DNA of 64,000 nucleotides, from the NCBI RefSeq assembly GCF_011022235.1, contig NZ_JAAIYP010000034.1, forward strand, positions 248,001 to 312,000. Reading direction: 5' to 3'. The DNA comes from Magnetospirillum aberrantis SpK (GTDB lineage: Bacteria; Pseudomonadota; Alphaproteobacteria; Rhodospirillales; Magnetospirillaceae). The notes below the pieces were generated by a model, which did no database searches, was not told the DNA's origin, and saw only the letters and a list, made by a program, of their open reading frames with translations. Made by a program: the position numbers and the translations under genes. Positions 17,343 to 26,839 of the stretch are shown piece after piece (position 1 is the stretch's first letter; every line of letters starts with the position of its first letter).

Positions 17343-18124
17343 GCCCTGTCCCCTCCCTGGGCCTTGACGTAGATGGGACTATAGGGACCGCCGTCCTGAC
17401 GCAGTTGCAACCGCCCCTGCTTGGCCAGTTCCAACGCGGCGATGAAGGTCGAAGCCACCGCCGACTTCATCTTGAGGGCATCACCGGCGAGTTGGGGCAG
17501 ATAGGACGACAGTACCGACCAATCGGGCATGCGCCCCAACAGGTTCTCCAGCCGTTTCAAGGCGTCCTCGACCGAATAAAGGTCGGGGGCCTCGATGGTC
17601 AGCGTGCGAACCGAAGTGCGAACCACATGGTCGGCATAGGCCTTGAGCAGATCGAACAATTGCACGTCAAAGATCGAATGGGTCACCACCGACACGGAAT
17701 CCGGGGCACCTCGGCCGAAGAAGTCGCGCCCCAACTGGGCGCGCGTCATCACCTGGGTGCCCGCTTTCTGCATGGCCTCAAGGCGGCGCAGGCGAAAAGC
17801 CAGGATTTCCGCCATCTCGGCGGCCGAGGGCAGCCCCTCCTCCACCGGTTCCGGCTCGGGCAGCAACAGGCGCGACTTGAGATAGGCCAACCAAGCCGCC
17901 ATCACCAGATATTCAGCGGCCAAATCCAGGTGCTTTTGACGCACCCTCTGCACGAACACCAGATATTGGTCGGCCAGCCGTAGGATGGAAATCTTGGCAA
18001 GGTCAACCTTCTGGTCACGGGCCAGCGACAACAGCACGTCAAGCGGCCCCTCGAAACCATCAAGGTCAAGCAAAAGCCGCTCGCCCTCGGCCCGGCCGTC
18101 GCCCTCTTCGTCTTCCTGGAACAT
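17339..18124 (-). CDS. scpA: Segregation and condensation protein A
   Basis: A 261-residue ScpA kleisin bridging SMC heads. LLLDLDGFEGPLDVLLSLAR near the start and the VDLAKISILRLADQYL and AAEYLVMAAWLAYLKSRLLL blocks are diagnostic, and a C-terminal winged helix contains STFIAALELAKQGRLQLRQ. The ATG at 18124 overlaps the stop of the site-2 protease gene by one base (TGATG). The much longer frame that continues upstream in this frame is a shadow of that protease gene. Confidence 0.95.
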   Translation of the reverse strand: MFQEDEEGDGRAEGERLLLDLDGFEGPLDVLLSLARDQKVDLAKISILRLADQYLVFVQRVRQKHLDLAAEYLVMAAWLAYLKSRLLLPEPEPVEEGLPSAAEMAEILAFRLRRLEAMQKAGTQVMTRAQLGRDFFGRGAPDSVSVVTHSIFDVQLFDLLKAYADHVVRTSVRTLTIEAPDLYSVEDALKRLENLLGRMPDWSVLSSYLPQLAGDALKMKSAVASTFIAALELAKQGRLQLRQDGGPYSPIYVKAQGGDRA

Positions 18125-18810
18125 CAAACGTCCCCGAACACCGCGATCAAGCCTTCGAGCAGCAGGTTCATCGCCGGTTGGATGACCATGTCGAAGGGGT
18201 CGAACGCCACGCCGACCGCTTGCCCCAGCAACGGCAACACCACCAGCACGCCCAACAGGATCAGTACGCCGTAATTTTCCAGCCGGGCCACCTGCATGGC
18301 CAGAGGACGCGGCAAGACCCCCACCAACACGCGGCCACCGTCCAGCGGCGGAATCGGCAGCATGTTGAACACCGCCAGCAACAGGTTGATATAGATGGCG
18401 TTGGCGAAATTCAGTCGCGCCCAGTCCACCACCGCATGGGGCAAAAGGGTGACGTAACGGATCGCCAGAATGGCAAGCGCCGCCATCACGATGTTGGCCA
18501 TGGGGCCGGCGGCGGCCACCGCCACCATCCCCCAACGCGGCGAACGCAGGCGCGAGACGTTGACCGGAACCGGCTTGGCCCAACCGAACAGGAAATTGCC
18601 CATCACCATCAGCATGGCCGGAAGGATCAGGGTGCCGAACGGGTCGATGTGCCGCAAGGGGTTGAGCGACAACCGTCCCAACCGTTTGGCGGTGTCGTCC
18701 CCCAAGGTGTTCGCGACATAACCGTGGGCGGCTTCGTGCAGGGTGATTGCGAACACCAGGGGTAACGCCATCACCGAGATTTGCTGAAACAAGCCGCCAA
18801 GATCGATCAT
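18124..18810 (-). CDS. Site-2 protease family (M50) membrane metalloprotease
   Basis: A 228-residue M50-type intramembrane protease. The zinc motif HEAAH is in FAITLHEAAHGYVANTLGDD, and the second metal motif is NMLPIPPLDGGR, with the Asp ligand. Six hydrophobic segments are visible and there is no PDZ domain, so this is the compact FtsH-independent-looking form commonly found beside scpA in proteobacteria rather than RseP. The substrate is unknown. It is coupled to nagZ (4-base overlap upstream) and scpA (1-base overlap downstream). Confidence 0.9.
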   Translation of the reverse strand: MIDLGGLFQQISVMALPLVFAITLHEAAHGYVANTLGDDTAKRLGRLSLNPLRHIDPFGTLILPAMLMVMGNFLFGWAKPVPVNVSRLRSPRWGMVAVAAAGPMANIVMAALAILAIRYVTLLPHAVVDWARLNFANAIYINLLLAVFNMLPIPPLDGGRVLVGVLPRPLAMQVARLENYGVLILLGVLVVLPLLGQAVGVAFDPFDMVIQPAMNLLLEGLIAVFGDV

Positions 18811-19829
18811 GCCAGCATCCCGTCAACCTGGTTCACGGCGGCGGCAAGGTCGAACGGCTGAGGGGCACGCTTTTGCCGCGCCGCCACCACCAGACGCTCG
18901 CGCGCCAGATCGCTCAACGGCCGCAACGCGGCGGCTACCGCCTGCATCTCGGCCATGTCGCCATTGCAGTGAAGCACCAAGTCGCAACCGGCGTCCAGCG
19001 CGGCGCGGGTCCGGTCTTCGAACCGTCCGCCCAACGCCTTCATGGACAGGTCGTCGGAAACCAGAACTCCGCTGAAGCCGATGCAGCCCCGGATGACTTC
19101 CTCGATCACCCGGACCGAGGTGGTGGCCGGCGCCCGGTCGTCGATGGCTTTGTACACCACATGCGCGGTCATCGCCCAAGGGGCGTCGGCCAGGGCGCGG
19201 AACGGCGGGAAGTCCTGGGCTTCCAACTCGGCACGGCTGGCTTCGACCACCGGCAGGTCGAGATGGCTGTCCACCATGGAACGGCCATGACCGGGAATGT
19301 GCTTGACCACCGGCAACACCCCTTCGTCCAAAAGACCGTCGCACACGGCGCGGCCCAAGGCGGCGACCATGTCCGGGGTGTGACCGAAGGCGCGGTCGCC
19401 GATGACGTCGTGGGCACCGGGGACCGGAACGTCCAGCACCGGGGCGCAATCCACGTCGATGCCAAGATCGGCCAGCTCACGGCCGATCAGCCGGTAATTG
19501 AGGCGCAACGCCCGTTTCGCGGCATCCAGATCGCGCGCGGCCAGACGGGCGAAAGGCTCGCCGGGCGGCGCCTTGCGCCAATGCGGCGGCCGAAGCCGCT
19601 GAACCCGCCCACCTTCCTGGTCGATCAGTACGGGAGCGTCGGCGCGGCCGACACAGTCGCGTAAGGACCGCACCAGGGCACGAACCTGGTCGGGATTGTC
19701 CACGTTGCGGGCGAACAGGATGAAGCCAAGCGGATTGAGCGTCTCGAAGAACCGGCGTTCGTCGTCGCTGAGCGTCAGGCCGCCGCAGCCCATGATCGCG
19801 GCGGCGGGCGGCAGGTCATTTGCGGGCAA
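18807..19829 (-). CDS. nagZ: Beta-N-acetylhexosaminidase NagZ (GH3)
   Basis: A 340-residue GH3 enzyme for cytoplasmic muropeptide recycling, releasing GlcNAc from anhydro-MurNAc peptides. Signature elements are IDQEGGRVQRL, the VVKHIPGHGRSMVDSHLDLP loop (KH...H with the catalytic Asp-His dyad in GRSMVDSHL) and the nucleophile segment VLVSDDLSMKAL. There is no signal peptide, as expected. The start (MPANDLPPAAAIMGCGG) overlaps the SPOR gene by 14 bases and the end overlaps the M50 gene by 4. An envelope-linked operon is therefore likely: SPOR protein, nagZ, M50 protease. Confidence 0.95.
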   Translation of the reverse strand: MPANDLPPAAAIMGCGGLTLSDDERRFFETLNPLGFILFARNVDNPDQVRALVRSLRDCVGRADAPVLIDQEGGRVQRLRPPHWRKAPPGEPFARLAARDLDAAKRALRLNYRLIGRELADLGIDVDCAPVLDVPVPGAHDVIGDRAFGHTPDMVAALGRAVCDGLLDEGVLPVVKHIPGHGRSMVDSHLDLPVVEASRAELEAQDFPPFRALADAPWAMTAHVVYKAIDDRAPATTSVRVIEEVIRGCIGFSGVLVSDDLSMKALGGRFEDRTRAALDAGCDLVLHCNGDMAEMQAVAAALRPLSDLARERLVVAARQKRAPQPFDLAAAVNQVDGMLA

Positions 19830-20781
19830 TGATACATCCCTGGTTACGAGATTTCAGGTCGGCGCACATCTGCCGGGCGGCCTGTTCCGACAGCGGACCG
19901 GCGCGCAACCGCCAGAACGTCCCCTTTTCGCCCAGCTCCACCCGGACCACGTCGGATTTAAGGGCCCCCAGCAAATCGTGATGGGTGCGTTGGATACGGT
20001 TCCATTCCTTTTCCGCGTCGGGCGCGGAACGAAGCGCCCCCAACTGGATCAGCCAATCGCCACTGGCCGGCGGCGCCTTGGCCGGCACGGCAGCCGGAAC
20101 GGGCGGTGCGACGGCCGGAGCCGGAGCCGGTGCCACCACCGGCGCAGCGACGGGCTTTGCCGACGGCGGGGCGGCAACCGGGGCGGCAACCGGGGCGGCG
20201 GGGGCGCGGGCCTGGGTCGGCACATAGCCACCGGTGGCCGGTGGTGCCACCGGCGCGGCCGCGACAGGTTCCTGTGGGGCAGTGGCCGCCAATGGACGCG
20301 GCACCTCGGACGGCGGCTGGCGCGGCGGCGCCACCGGCTGTCCGGGCCGCATGACCTCTGGCGCGGAAGACGTCGCCACGGTGTCTGGCTGAGCACCGCC
20401 CTTGACCGGCACCTGCGGCTGTTCCGGCGGCGGCAGAAGGCGTTCCACCTTGGCGTCGCCCTCGGCCTGATCCAGACGTTCGTAAACCAGCTTGTCCTGG
20501 TTGGGAACCTGCATGCCGCCTCGGTCGTCGGGGCGAATCTTGATCGGCCGCTCGTCCGCCTTGATCACCGGAATGCCGGGACCGGCACCGTCCTTGCCGC
20601 CCAAGAAATGCAGTCCCACGGCGACGATGGCGCCCACCGCCACTACCGCGACACCCAGCGTCAGATAGGACCGCAAACGGTGGCCGGCACGGGCTTGGCG
20701 CGAATCCGCGTCGGCGTCGAACCGCTCGGGGATGATGTCGAGAATGTCGCGGTCGAAATCGTCGTTGGGACTGCCTGCCAT
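19816..20781 (-). CDS. SPOR domain-containing membrane protein
   Basis: A 321-residue bitopic protein. A cytosolic N-terminus of about 35 residues precedes one helix (YLTLGVAVVAVGAIVAVGLHFL). Then comes a long Pro/Ala-rich periplasmic linker (about residues 100-240, many APVAAP repeats) and a C-terminal SPOR domain (WLIQLGALRSAPDAEKEWNR to FWRLRAGPLSEQAARQMCADLK). SPOR domains bind denuded glycan strands at the division septum, so a division/peptidoglycan role is expected. The gene starts one base after argS ends, and its end overlaps nagZ. The linker DNA is low complexity and generates several shadow frames. Confidence 0.9.
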   Translation of the reverse strand: MAGSPNDDFDRDILDIIPERFDADADSRQARAGHRLRSYLTLGVAVVAVGAIVAVGLHFLGGKDGAGPGIPVIKADERPIKIRPDDRGGMQVPNQDKLVYERLDQAEGDAKVERLLPPPEQPQVPVKGGAQPDTVATSSAPEVMRPGQPVAPPRQPPSEVPRPLAATAPQEPVAAAPVAPPATGGYVPTQARAPAAPVAAPVAAPPSAKPVAAPVVAPAPAPAVAPPVPAAVPAKAPPASGDWLIQLGALRSAPDAEKEWNRIQRTHHDLLGALKSDVVRVELGEKGTFWRLRAGPLSEQAARQMCADLKSRNQGCIIARK

Positions 20782-20782
20782 G

Positions 20783-22534
20783 TCAGCGCATCTCCTCCTT
20801 GGGCTCGACGCCGAAGATACCCAGGCCCGAGGCGATTACCTGGGCCACCGCGCGCAACAGGCCCAAGCGAGCCAGCGACACCTCGCGGTCACCCTCCTGA
20901 AGGAAGCGCAGGCTGGTGTCATCCTTGCCCTTGTTCCACAGGCCGTGGAAACCGGCAGCCACGTCGAACAGGTAGAAAGCGACACGATGGGGTTCGTGGG
21001 ACTCGGCGGCACTTTCCACCAGACGCGGCCAGCCGGCCAGCAGCTTGATCAAACCAAGCTCGGCCGGATCGGTCAAGCGAGCCAGCGGCACCGCCGCCAG
21101 CGCCGGGCCCGACACGTCCAGGCCGGGCCACATCTCGGTGGCGTGACGTAGCACCGAATGGCAGCGGGCGTGGGCGTACTGGACATAAAACACCGGGTTG
21201 TCGCGCGATTGTTCCAGAACCTTGTCCAGGTCGAAATCCAACTGCGCGTCGTTCTTGCGGGTCAGCATGATGAAACGGACCACGTCCTTGCCGACGGAAT
21301 CCACCAGATCGCGCAAGGTGACGAAGGTTCCCGCGCGTTTGCTCATCTTGTAGGGCTGCCCGCCCTTGAGCAGGTTGACCATCTGGCACAGCTTGACGTC
21401 GAGGGCGCCGCCACCTTCGCTGATGGCCTTGACCGCCGCCTGCATGCGCTTGACGTAGCCGCCATGGTCGGCCCCCATGACGTCGATCATCTCGGGACAG
21501 CCGCGCAGGAACTTGTCGTAGTGATAAGCGATGTCGGAAGCGAAATAGGTGTAGCTGCCATCCGACTTCTTGAGCGGGCGATCCACGTCGTCACCGAAAC
21601 GGGTGGCCCGGAACAGCACCTGGGGACGCGGTTCCCAATCGTCGGGGGTCTTGCCCTTGGGCGGCTCCAGAACGCCGACATACACCTGATCGCGGTCTTC
21701 CAGGAACTTGAGGGCGGCATCCACCTTGCCCGCCTCGACCAGGGCGCGCTCCGAGGTGAAGACGTCGTGCCGGACACCCAGCGCCGCAAGGTCTTCGCGG
21801 ATCATCGCCATCATGGCGTCAACCGCATGTTGACGGAACGGCACCAGCCATTCGGATTCGGGCGCAGTCTTGTAAAGGTCGCCGAATTGCTTGGCCAGCG
21901 CCTCACCCACCGGCTTCAGGTATTCACCGGGATAAAGTCCCTCAGGGATATCGCCGACCACTTCCCCCAGCGCCTCGCGATAGCGAATGTGGGCGGACCG
22001 GGCCAGAACGTCCACTTGGGCGCCGGCGTCGTTGATGTAGTATTCGCGGGTCACGTCGAACCCGGCCTTGGCCAGCAACAAAGCCAGGGCGTCGCCCACC
22101 ACGGCGCCGCGCGCGTGGCCGATATGCATGGGGCCGGTGGGATTGGCCGACACGTATTCCACGTTGACGCGGCGGTTCTTGGCCTCGCCGTCGCCATAGG
22201 CGATGCCAGCCGCCAAAATCTCGGCCAAGCGCTCGTACCAGAAAGAATCGGCCAGACGCATGTTGAGGAAACCGGGGCCGGCCACCTCGACTGCGGTCAC
22301 CGCCGGATGCTTGGCCAGTTCCCCGGCCAGGGCGTCGGCGATGTCACGCGGCTTCTTGCCGGCCGCCTTGGACAGCACCATGGCGGCATTGGTGGCGACG
22401 TCGCCATGGGCCGCCTCACGCGGGGGCTCGGCCGTCACCTTGCTGGTGTCGATCCCCTGAGGCAGGGTGCCATTGGCCACCAGACGGTCCAACGCAACAT
22501 CAATTTCACTCTTGAAGTATTTGAAAAGGTTCAT
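20783..22534 (-). CDS. argS: Arginyl-tRNA synthetase
   Basis: A 583-residue class I synthetase. The HIGH signature is in [20 protein letters not shown] and the KMSKS-like loop is [15 protein letters not shown]. The N-terminal Add-1 domain (first about 100 residues) and the C-terminal all-helical anticodon-binding domain, ending [20 protein letters not shown], complete the fold. It overlaps dgt by 4 bases upstream and lies one base before the SPOR gene. The dgt-argS-SPOR-nagZ order is conserved in many alphaproteobacteria. Confidence 0.97.
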   Translation of the reverse strand: MNLFKYFKSEIDVALDRLVANGTLPQGIDTSKVTAEPPREAAHGDVATNAAMVLSKAAGKKPRDIADALAGELAKHPAVTAVEVAGPGFLNMRLADSFWYERLAEILAAGIAYGDGEAKNRRVNVEYVSANPTGPMHIGHARGAVVGDALALLLAKAGFDVTREYYINDAGAQVDVLARSAHIRYREALGEVVGDIPEGLYPGEYLKPVGEALAKQFGDLYKTAPESEWLVPFRQHAVDAMMAMIREDLAALGVRHDVFTSERALVEAGKVDAALKFLEDRDQVYVGVLEPPKGKTPDDWEPRPQVLFRATRFGDDVDRPLKKSDGSYTYFASDIAYHYDKFLRGCPEMIDVMGADHGGYVKRMQAAVKAISEGGGALDVKLCQMVNLLKGGQPYKMSKRAGTFVTLRDLVDSVGKDVVRFIMLTRKNDAQLDFDLDKVLEQSRDNPVFYVQYAHARCHSVLRHATEMWPGLDVSGPALAAVPLARLTDPAELGLIKLLAGWPRLVESAAESHEPHRVAFYLFDVAAGFHGLWNKGKDDTSLRFLQEGDREVSLARLGLLRAVAQVIASGLGIFGVEPKEEMR

Positions 22535-23733
22535 GGTTTCTCTTGCATGTCAAAAAGTCGCCGGTATTCGTCCAACGCAAAGCGATCGGTCATCCCGGCA
22601 ATGTAATCGGCCACCACGCGGGCGGTCTTGGGGGTTCCGGCGCCATCGCACTGCCGCCGCCAATCGGGCGGCAAGCAGCCGGGTTCGGCGTGTAACAGGG
22701 TAAACAGGTCCTTGACCACCCGCCGCGCCTTGGACGTCATGCGGTTGACCAGGAAATGACGGTACATGTTGGGGAACAGGAATTCCTTGAGCGCGCGGTC
22801 ATTGGCCTTCATGCCGTCCGAGAACGCCACCAGGGGCTGTCCCAACCGCCGCACGTCGTCGGCGCTTTTCGGGCGGAAATCGGCCAACCGGCGCCGCGTC
22901 TCCTCGATCATGTCGCCGATCATCAGGCCGATCATGCGGCGTACCGTTTCGTGAATCTGGACGCTGCGGTCGATGCCGGGATGATCACGCGCCACCTCGA
23001 ACAACACCGGCCCGACCAGGGGCACGTCCTTGAGGTCGTCCAGGGTGAACAGCCCGGCGCGCAAGCCGTCCTCGATGTCATGGTTGTTGTAGGCGACATC
23101 ATCCGCCAGCGCCGCCACCTGGGCCTCGGCGCTGGCGAAAGTATCCAGTTCCAGGTCGTGGCGGGCGACGTATTCGGTGATCGCCCCAGGCACCAGCCAG
23201 TCTTTCTTCACCGCCTGCGACCCGACCAGCGGGCCGTTATGCTTGACCAGCCCCTCCAGCGTCTCCCAGGTCAGGTTGAGGCCGTCGAAGGCGACGTAAC
23301 GCTTTTCCAGCTTGGTCACAACCCGAAGCGACTGAGCGTTGTGGTCGAAACCACCATAGGCGCCGGCCACCTCCTGAAGCGCGTCTTCGCCGGCGTGTCC
23401 GAACGGCGTGTGCCCCAGATCGTGGGCCAGCGCCAGGGATTCGGCCATGTCCTCGTCCAGCCCCAACACACGGGCGACAGAGCGCGCGATCTGCGACACC
23501 TCAAGCGAATGGGTCAGCCGGGTACGGAAATTGTCGCCTTCGTGGTAGACGAAGACCTGGGTCTTGTACTGAAGCCGGCGGAACGCCGCGCAATGGATGA
23601 TGCGGTCGCGGTCGCGCTGGAACGGGGTGCGGGTCAGGCTTTCCGGTTCGGGATACAAACGGCCGCGCGATTCCTCGGGCCGACAGGCATAAGGTGCAAG
23701 AACGGCAGAACGGGCAAGCGGCGTCGCGGTCAT
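22531..23733 (-). CDS. dgt: Deoxyguanosinetriphosphate triphosphohydrolase-like protein
   Basis: A 400-residue HD-domain dNTPase. The metal motif is split as [20 protein letters not shown] (first His) and [19 protein letters not shown] (His-Asp), with further family blocks [28 protein letters not shown] and [17 protein letters not shown]. It hydrolyses dNTPs to deoxynucleosides and triphosphate, and the alphaproteobacterial group is of the shorter type-2 form. It begins the long minus-strand run and diverges from erpA, so the 177-base gap 23734-23910 should hold both promoters. Confidence 0.94.
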   Translation of the reverse strand: MTATPLARSAVLAPYACRPEESRGRLYPEPESLTRTPFQRDRDRIIHCAAFRRLQYKTQVFVYHEGDNFRTRLTHSLEVSQIARSVARVLGLDEDMAESLALAHDLGHTPFGHAGEDALQEVAGAYGGFDHNAQSLRVVTKLEKRYVAFDGLNLTWETLEGLVKHNGPLVGSQAVKKDWLVPGAITEYVARHDLELDTFASAEAQVAALADDVAYNNHDIEDGLRAGLFTLDDLKDVPLVGPVLFEVARDHPGIDRSVQIHETVRRMIGLMIGDMIEETRRRLADFRPKSADDVRRLGQPLVAFSDGMKANDRALKEFLFPNMYRHFLVNRMTSKARRVVKDLFTLLHAEPGCLPPDWRRQCDGAGTPKTARVVADYIAGMTDRFALDEYRRLFDMQEKP

Positions 23734-23910
23734 GTGCGGACACTACAAGCGGGCGGGCACGAACGCAACCTCGCACCCCGGCCGGCACTGGACAAGAACG
23801 GGAACGATCCCCAGTTAAAGGGCAACAAGCCTGACTTTTCTATTCCGGGGCCGATGGAGTTTGCTATGGTTCAAGACAATTCCGCCTCGCCCCCATTCGA
23901 TGGAGTTCCC

Positions 23911-24264
23911 ATGGCCGAAACGGCAGCCGCGACCGAAACCCGCGTCGTCATCACCCCCAGCGCCTCCCAACGGGTGCAGACCCTGATCAAGATGGAAGGC
24001 AAGCCCAACCTGATGCTGCGGCTGTCGGTTTCCGGCGGCGGCTGTTCGGGCTTTCAATACGGCATCACGCTGGACGACCAGATCAACGAGGACGACGTCG
24101 TCACCGAACAGCACGGCACCAAGGTAGTGGTCGATCAGACCTCGCTGGACCTTCTGGCCGGAACCGAGGTCGATTTCGTCGAGGATTTGATGGGAGCGTC
24201 CTTCCAGTTCCGCAATCCCAACGCCACCTCGACCTGCGGCTGCGGCTCCAGTTTCTCGGTCTGA
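23911..24264 (+). CDS. erpA: A-type iron-sulfur cluster insertion protein (ErpA/IscA family)
   Basis: A 117-residue A-type carrier. It has the three cluster-ligand cysteines: Cys45 in VSGGGCSGFQYG, and Cys109 and Cys111 in the C-terminal TSTCGCGSSF. The ATG at 23911 (MAETAAATE) has GGAG six bases upstream and gives the family length; an ATG at 23866 would add 15 unlike residues. ErpA-type proteins deliver Fe-S clusters to apoproteins such as quinone-synthesis and respiratory enzymes. It diverges from dgt and converges with the HExxH gene, 3 bases away. The exact subgroup (ErpA, IscA or SufA) is not certain from sequence alone. Confidence 0.88.
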   Translation: MAETAAATETRVVITPSASQRVQTLIKMEGKPNLMLRLSVSGGGCSGFQYGITLDDQINEDDVVTEQHGTKVVVDQTSLDLLAGTEVDFVEDLMGASFQFRNPNATSTCGCGSSFSV

Positions 24265-24267
24265 CCG

Positions 24268-24939
24268 TCACCAGTCCTTGCAGCGCGCCGACACCGCCCG
24301 ATAGCTTTCCGGCGTATCGATGGCGGCGTTGGCGCGTCGGGTGTCGCGCCGGTATTTTTCCAAGGCCGGCTCGGCCGCCGCCATGAACCGCTCGGCCATC
24401 TCCTTGGCCGCCCTTTGCATGTCGTTACGCGACACCGCAAAAGGCCGGACCCGTGCCGCCAGGGCCGTAAGGTCACGTTTCAGGCTTTGTTCCGCCTCGC
24501 GAAAGTTACGTTGGGCGATCGACACATGCTCGTTTTCGTGGCGTAGAATCTCGGTATAGGGGCACGACCCCTTGCCATATTCCACCGCCACATCCACCTG
24601 TAGCATGGTCATCTCCCACTTGGCCTCGACGTCGCGCACCTTGGCGCAGATGGTGCCGTCCGACAATTTGGCGAAAGCCAGGGTTGGGCGAACGGTGAAA
24701 TGGGTCTTGGCCTGGGTCAGGCCGGCATGACGGCGGTCCGAGGTCATGTGCCCGTTGCCGCCCAAGGCACCGATTCGCGGCCGGGTCAATGCGTGGCGGA
24801 TGTTGGGAGGTGGCAGGTCGGAAACCACCCGGACCTTGGGCGGATCGGCCCCCGGACAGGTTGCGGCAACGGCCGGCACCATTGTCGCCAGGATCAGGGC
24901 GCCCCCCAAGACAACGGCGGATATGCTATGCTGCGCCAC
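24268..24939 (-). CDS. Secreted HExxH-motif protein of unknown function
   Basis: A 223-residue protein with a signal peptide (MAQHSISAVVLGGALILATM to AVAATC). The mature part contains HENEH at residues 134-138, in YTEILRHENEHVSIAQRNFR, a zincin-like HExxH, followed by a long charged helix with conserved-looking Arg/Glu. Three Cys in the mature region (28, 98, 126) plus one near the C-terminus (CKDW) could form disulfides. I do not recognise a characterised family. The HExxH context (RHExxH followed by a helical tail) resembles DUF922-type secreted proteins, but I cannot confirm this. It is convergent with erpA and divergent from the exonuclease III gene. Confidence 0.75.
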   Translation of the reverse strand: MAQHSISAVVLGGALILATMVPAVAATCPGADPPKVRVVSDLPPPNIRHALTRPRIGALGGNGHMTSDRRHAGLTQAKTHFTVRPTLAFAKLSDGTICAKVRDVEAKWEMTMLQVDVAVEYGKGSCPYTEILRHENEHVSIAQRNFREAEQSLKRDLTALAARVRPFAVSRNDMQRAAKEMAERFMAAAEPALEKYRRDTRRANAAIDTPESYRAVSARCKDW

Positions 24940-25028
24940 GGTCGCCCCTTACCCACGAAGCCAAAGCGATCTTGTCGTTTTTCCGCCGGACCCGCAACCA
25001 TCCGGCCAACCCGCGAGAGGAAGCACCG

Positions 25029-25802
25029 GTGAGAATCGCCACCTTCAACGTCAATTCCGTGCGCGCCCGCCTGCCCAACCTGTTGGAATGGCTGGGCAGC
25101 GCCGCTCCCGACGTGGTGCTGTTGCAGGAAATCAAATGCCAGGACGAACAGTTCCCGGCATTGGAATTGGAAGCCGCCGGGTATCACGTCGCCGTGCACG
25201 GCCAGAAAAGCTATAACGGCGTCGCCATCTTGTCGCGCGCGGCCATCGAAGACGTGCGACGCGGTCTGCCCGGTGCCGAATCCGAGGGCGACGAACAGGC
25301 CCGCTACATCGAAGCCACCATTGGCGGCATCCGTGTCGCCTCGCTTTACCTGCCCAACGGCAACCCCGCGCCCGGCGAGAAGTTCGATTACAAGTTGCGC
25401 TGGATGCGCCGGTTGATTGACCATGCCCGCACGCTTCTGGCGACGCAAACGCCGTTCGTCCTGGGCGGCGACTACAATGTCTGCCCCACCGACGCCGACG
25501 TCTACGACCCCGTCAACTGGCAAAACGACGCCTTGTGCCGCCCGGAAAGCCGCGCCCTGTTCCGCGAGCTCTGTCACCTTGGGTTGACGGAGGCGTTCCG
25601 GGCCCTGCACCCGGAACCGGGCCGCTATACCTTTTGGGATTACCAGGGCGGTGCCTGGCAACGTGGTCAGGGATTGCGCATCGACCACCTGTTGTTGTCG
25701 CCACAAGCCGCCGATCGTTTGGTTGCCTGCGACATCGACAAAGAGCCGCGCAGCCGTGAAAAGGCTTCCGACCATACGCCGATCTGGGTGGAACTGAGCT
25801 AA
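25029..25802 (+). CDS. xth: Exodeoxyribonuclease III / AP endonuclease family
   Basis: A 257-residue exonuclease III-type phosphodiesterase for base-excision repair. It has the full set of motifs: IATFNVNSVRARLPNLLEWL, VVLLQEIKCQDEQFP (metal-binding Glu), YNGVAILSR, GDYNVCPTDADVYDP, FWDYQGGAWQRGQGLRIDHLLLSP and the C-terminal SDHTPIWVEL. Translation must start at the GTG at 25029, preceded by GAGAGGAAG. The longer open frame upstream overlaps the divergent gene and is not family sequence. Confidence 0.95.
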   Translation: MRIATFNVNSVRARLPNLLEWLGSAAPDVVLLQEIKCQDEQFPALELEAAGYHVAVHGQKSYNGVAILSRAAIEDVRRGLPGAESEGDEQARYIEATIGGIRVASLYLPNGNPAPGEKFDYKLRWMRRLIDHARTLLATQTPFVLGGDYNVCPTDADVYDPVNWQNDALCRPESRALFRELCHLGLTEAFRALHPEPGRYTFWDYQGGAWQRGQGLRIDHLLLSPQAADRLVACDIDKEPRSREKASDHTPIWVELS

Positions 25803-25837
25803 CAACGCTATCTGTGTGTTATTTCATGCTCTATATA

Positions 25838-25853
25838 CAACATTTTTGTTGTT
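25838..25853. promoter_or_regulatory. ACAACA-TTTT-TGTTGT inverted repeat in the AT-rich fpr leader
   Basis: The 135-base gap between the exonuclease gene and fpr is unusually AT-rich for this genome. It contains a perfect six-base inverted repeat with a TTTT loop, just after a TATATA box at 25833-25838. It resembles an operator overlapping a promoter. No regulator can be named from sequence. Confidence 0.4.
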
Positions 25854-25937
25854 GTTGAGTTTTAGAATTGATATGACATTATGACGTCACGTTGCGGCGC
25901 ACACTTGCATCCCCCCTATCAGCCATCGAGTAAGGGC

Positions 25938-26714
25938 ATGTCCTCGAATATCCTGGAAAAGACGGTCATCGACGTCCACCACTGGACGGATTCCCTGTTC
26001 ACCCTCAAGCTGACGCGCGATCCTGGATTTCGCTTTGAAAGCGGCCAGTTCGCCATGATCGGCCTGATGGTGGATGGCCGGCCGTTGATGCGGGCCTATT
26101 CCATGGCCAGCGCGGCCTACGAGGACCATCTGGAATTCCTGTCCATCAAGGTGCCGAACGGTCCCTTGACCTCGCGCCTTCAGCACGTCAAACCGGGCGA
26201 CACCATCTTGGTGAACAAGAAGACCACCGGCACCCTGATCCTCGACAATCTGCTGCCGGGCAAGCGCCTTTACCTGCTGGCCACCGGCACCGGCTTGGCG
26301 CCATTCCTGTCGATCGTCAAGGACCCGGCGGTGTACGAACGCTACGACCAGGTCGTGCTGGTGCACGGCGTGCGCCGGGTGTCCGATCTGGTCTATGGTG
26401 ATTTCATCCAATACCACCTGCCCGAGAACGAGTTCTTTGGCGAGGAAGCCCGCCACAAGCTGGTCTATTACCCGACCGTCACGCGCGAGCCTTATGTCCA
26501 CCAGGGACGCATCACCGAATTGGCCAAGTCGGGAAAATTGTTCGAGGATTTGGGCAACCCGTTCATCAACACCGCCGAGGATCGGGTGATGATCTGCGGC
26601 AACCCAAACATGATGAACGAGTTGGCGGAATGGCTGGACGGCGCAGGCTTCAAACAAGGCAGCAACGCCGGGCCGGGCCATTACGTCATCGAAAAGGCTT
26701 TTGCCGAGAAATAG
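25938..26714 (+). CDS. fpr: Ferredoxin--NADP+ reductase
   Basis: A 258-residue flavoprotein of the bacterial FPR subclass I, passing electrons between NADPH and ferredoxin/flavodoxin. FAD-binding is shown by MRAYSMASAAYEDHLEF (RxYS) and IKVPNGPLTSRL. The NADP half has LLATGTGLAPFLSIV and MICGNPNMMNEL. The C-terminus HYVIEKAFAEK matches alphaproteobacterial FPRs that end in Lys after Ala-Phe. The ATG at 25938 (MSSNILEKTVID) was chosen; an ATG at 25881 would add 19 unlike residues across the AT-rich leader. A strong terminator follows the stop. FPR often responds to oxidative stress or iron. Confidence 0.95.
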   Translation: MSSNILEKTVIDVHHWTDSLFTLKLTRDPGFRFESGQFAMIGLMVDGRPLMRAYSMASAAYEDHLEFLSIKVPNGPLTSRLQHVKPGDTILVNKKTTGTLILDNLLPGKRLYLLATGTGLAPFLSIVKDPAVYERYDQVVLVHGVRRVSDLVYGDFIQYHLPENEFFGEEARHKLVYYPTVTREPYVHQGRITELAKSGKLFEDLGNPFINTAEDRVMICGNPNMMNELAEWLDGAGFKQGSNAGPGHYVIEKAFAEK

Positions 26715-26735
26715 GCCCGTCCTCACCTTTCCTCA

Positions 26736-26764
26736 GGCGGCGCAATCATCGCGCCGCCTTTTTT
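26736..26764 (+). terminator. Rho-independent terminator after fpr
   Basis: GGCGGCGC, a seven-base loop AATCATC, GCGCCGCC and then six T: a perfect eight-pair GC stem with a T-run, 22 bases after the fpr stop. Confidence 0.92.
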
Positions 26765-26799
26765 ATGCCGGTTTTCCAGCTCTCGCCCGTTTTATCCAT

Positions 26800-26818
26800 C
26801 GGGGAAGAATGTTCCCCG
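26800..26818. promoter_or_regulatory. CGGGGAA-N5-TTCCCCG palindrome before the COG5610 gene
   Basis: A perfect seven-base inverted repeat with loop GAATG lies 21 bases upstream of the chosen start at 26840 and after the fpr terminator. It is either an operator or an mRNA hairpin near the ribosome-binding site. If translation began at ATG 26765 it would be coding, but that ATG abuts the terminator T-run. Confidence 0.4.
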
Positions 26819-26839
26819 CTCGGGCTGGAGTTCCTTGGC

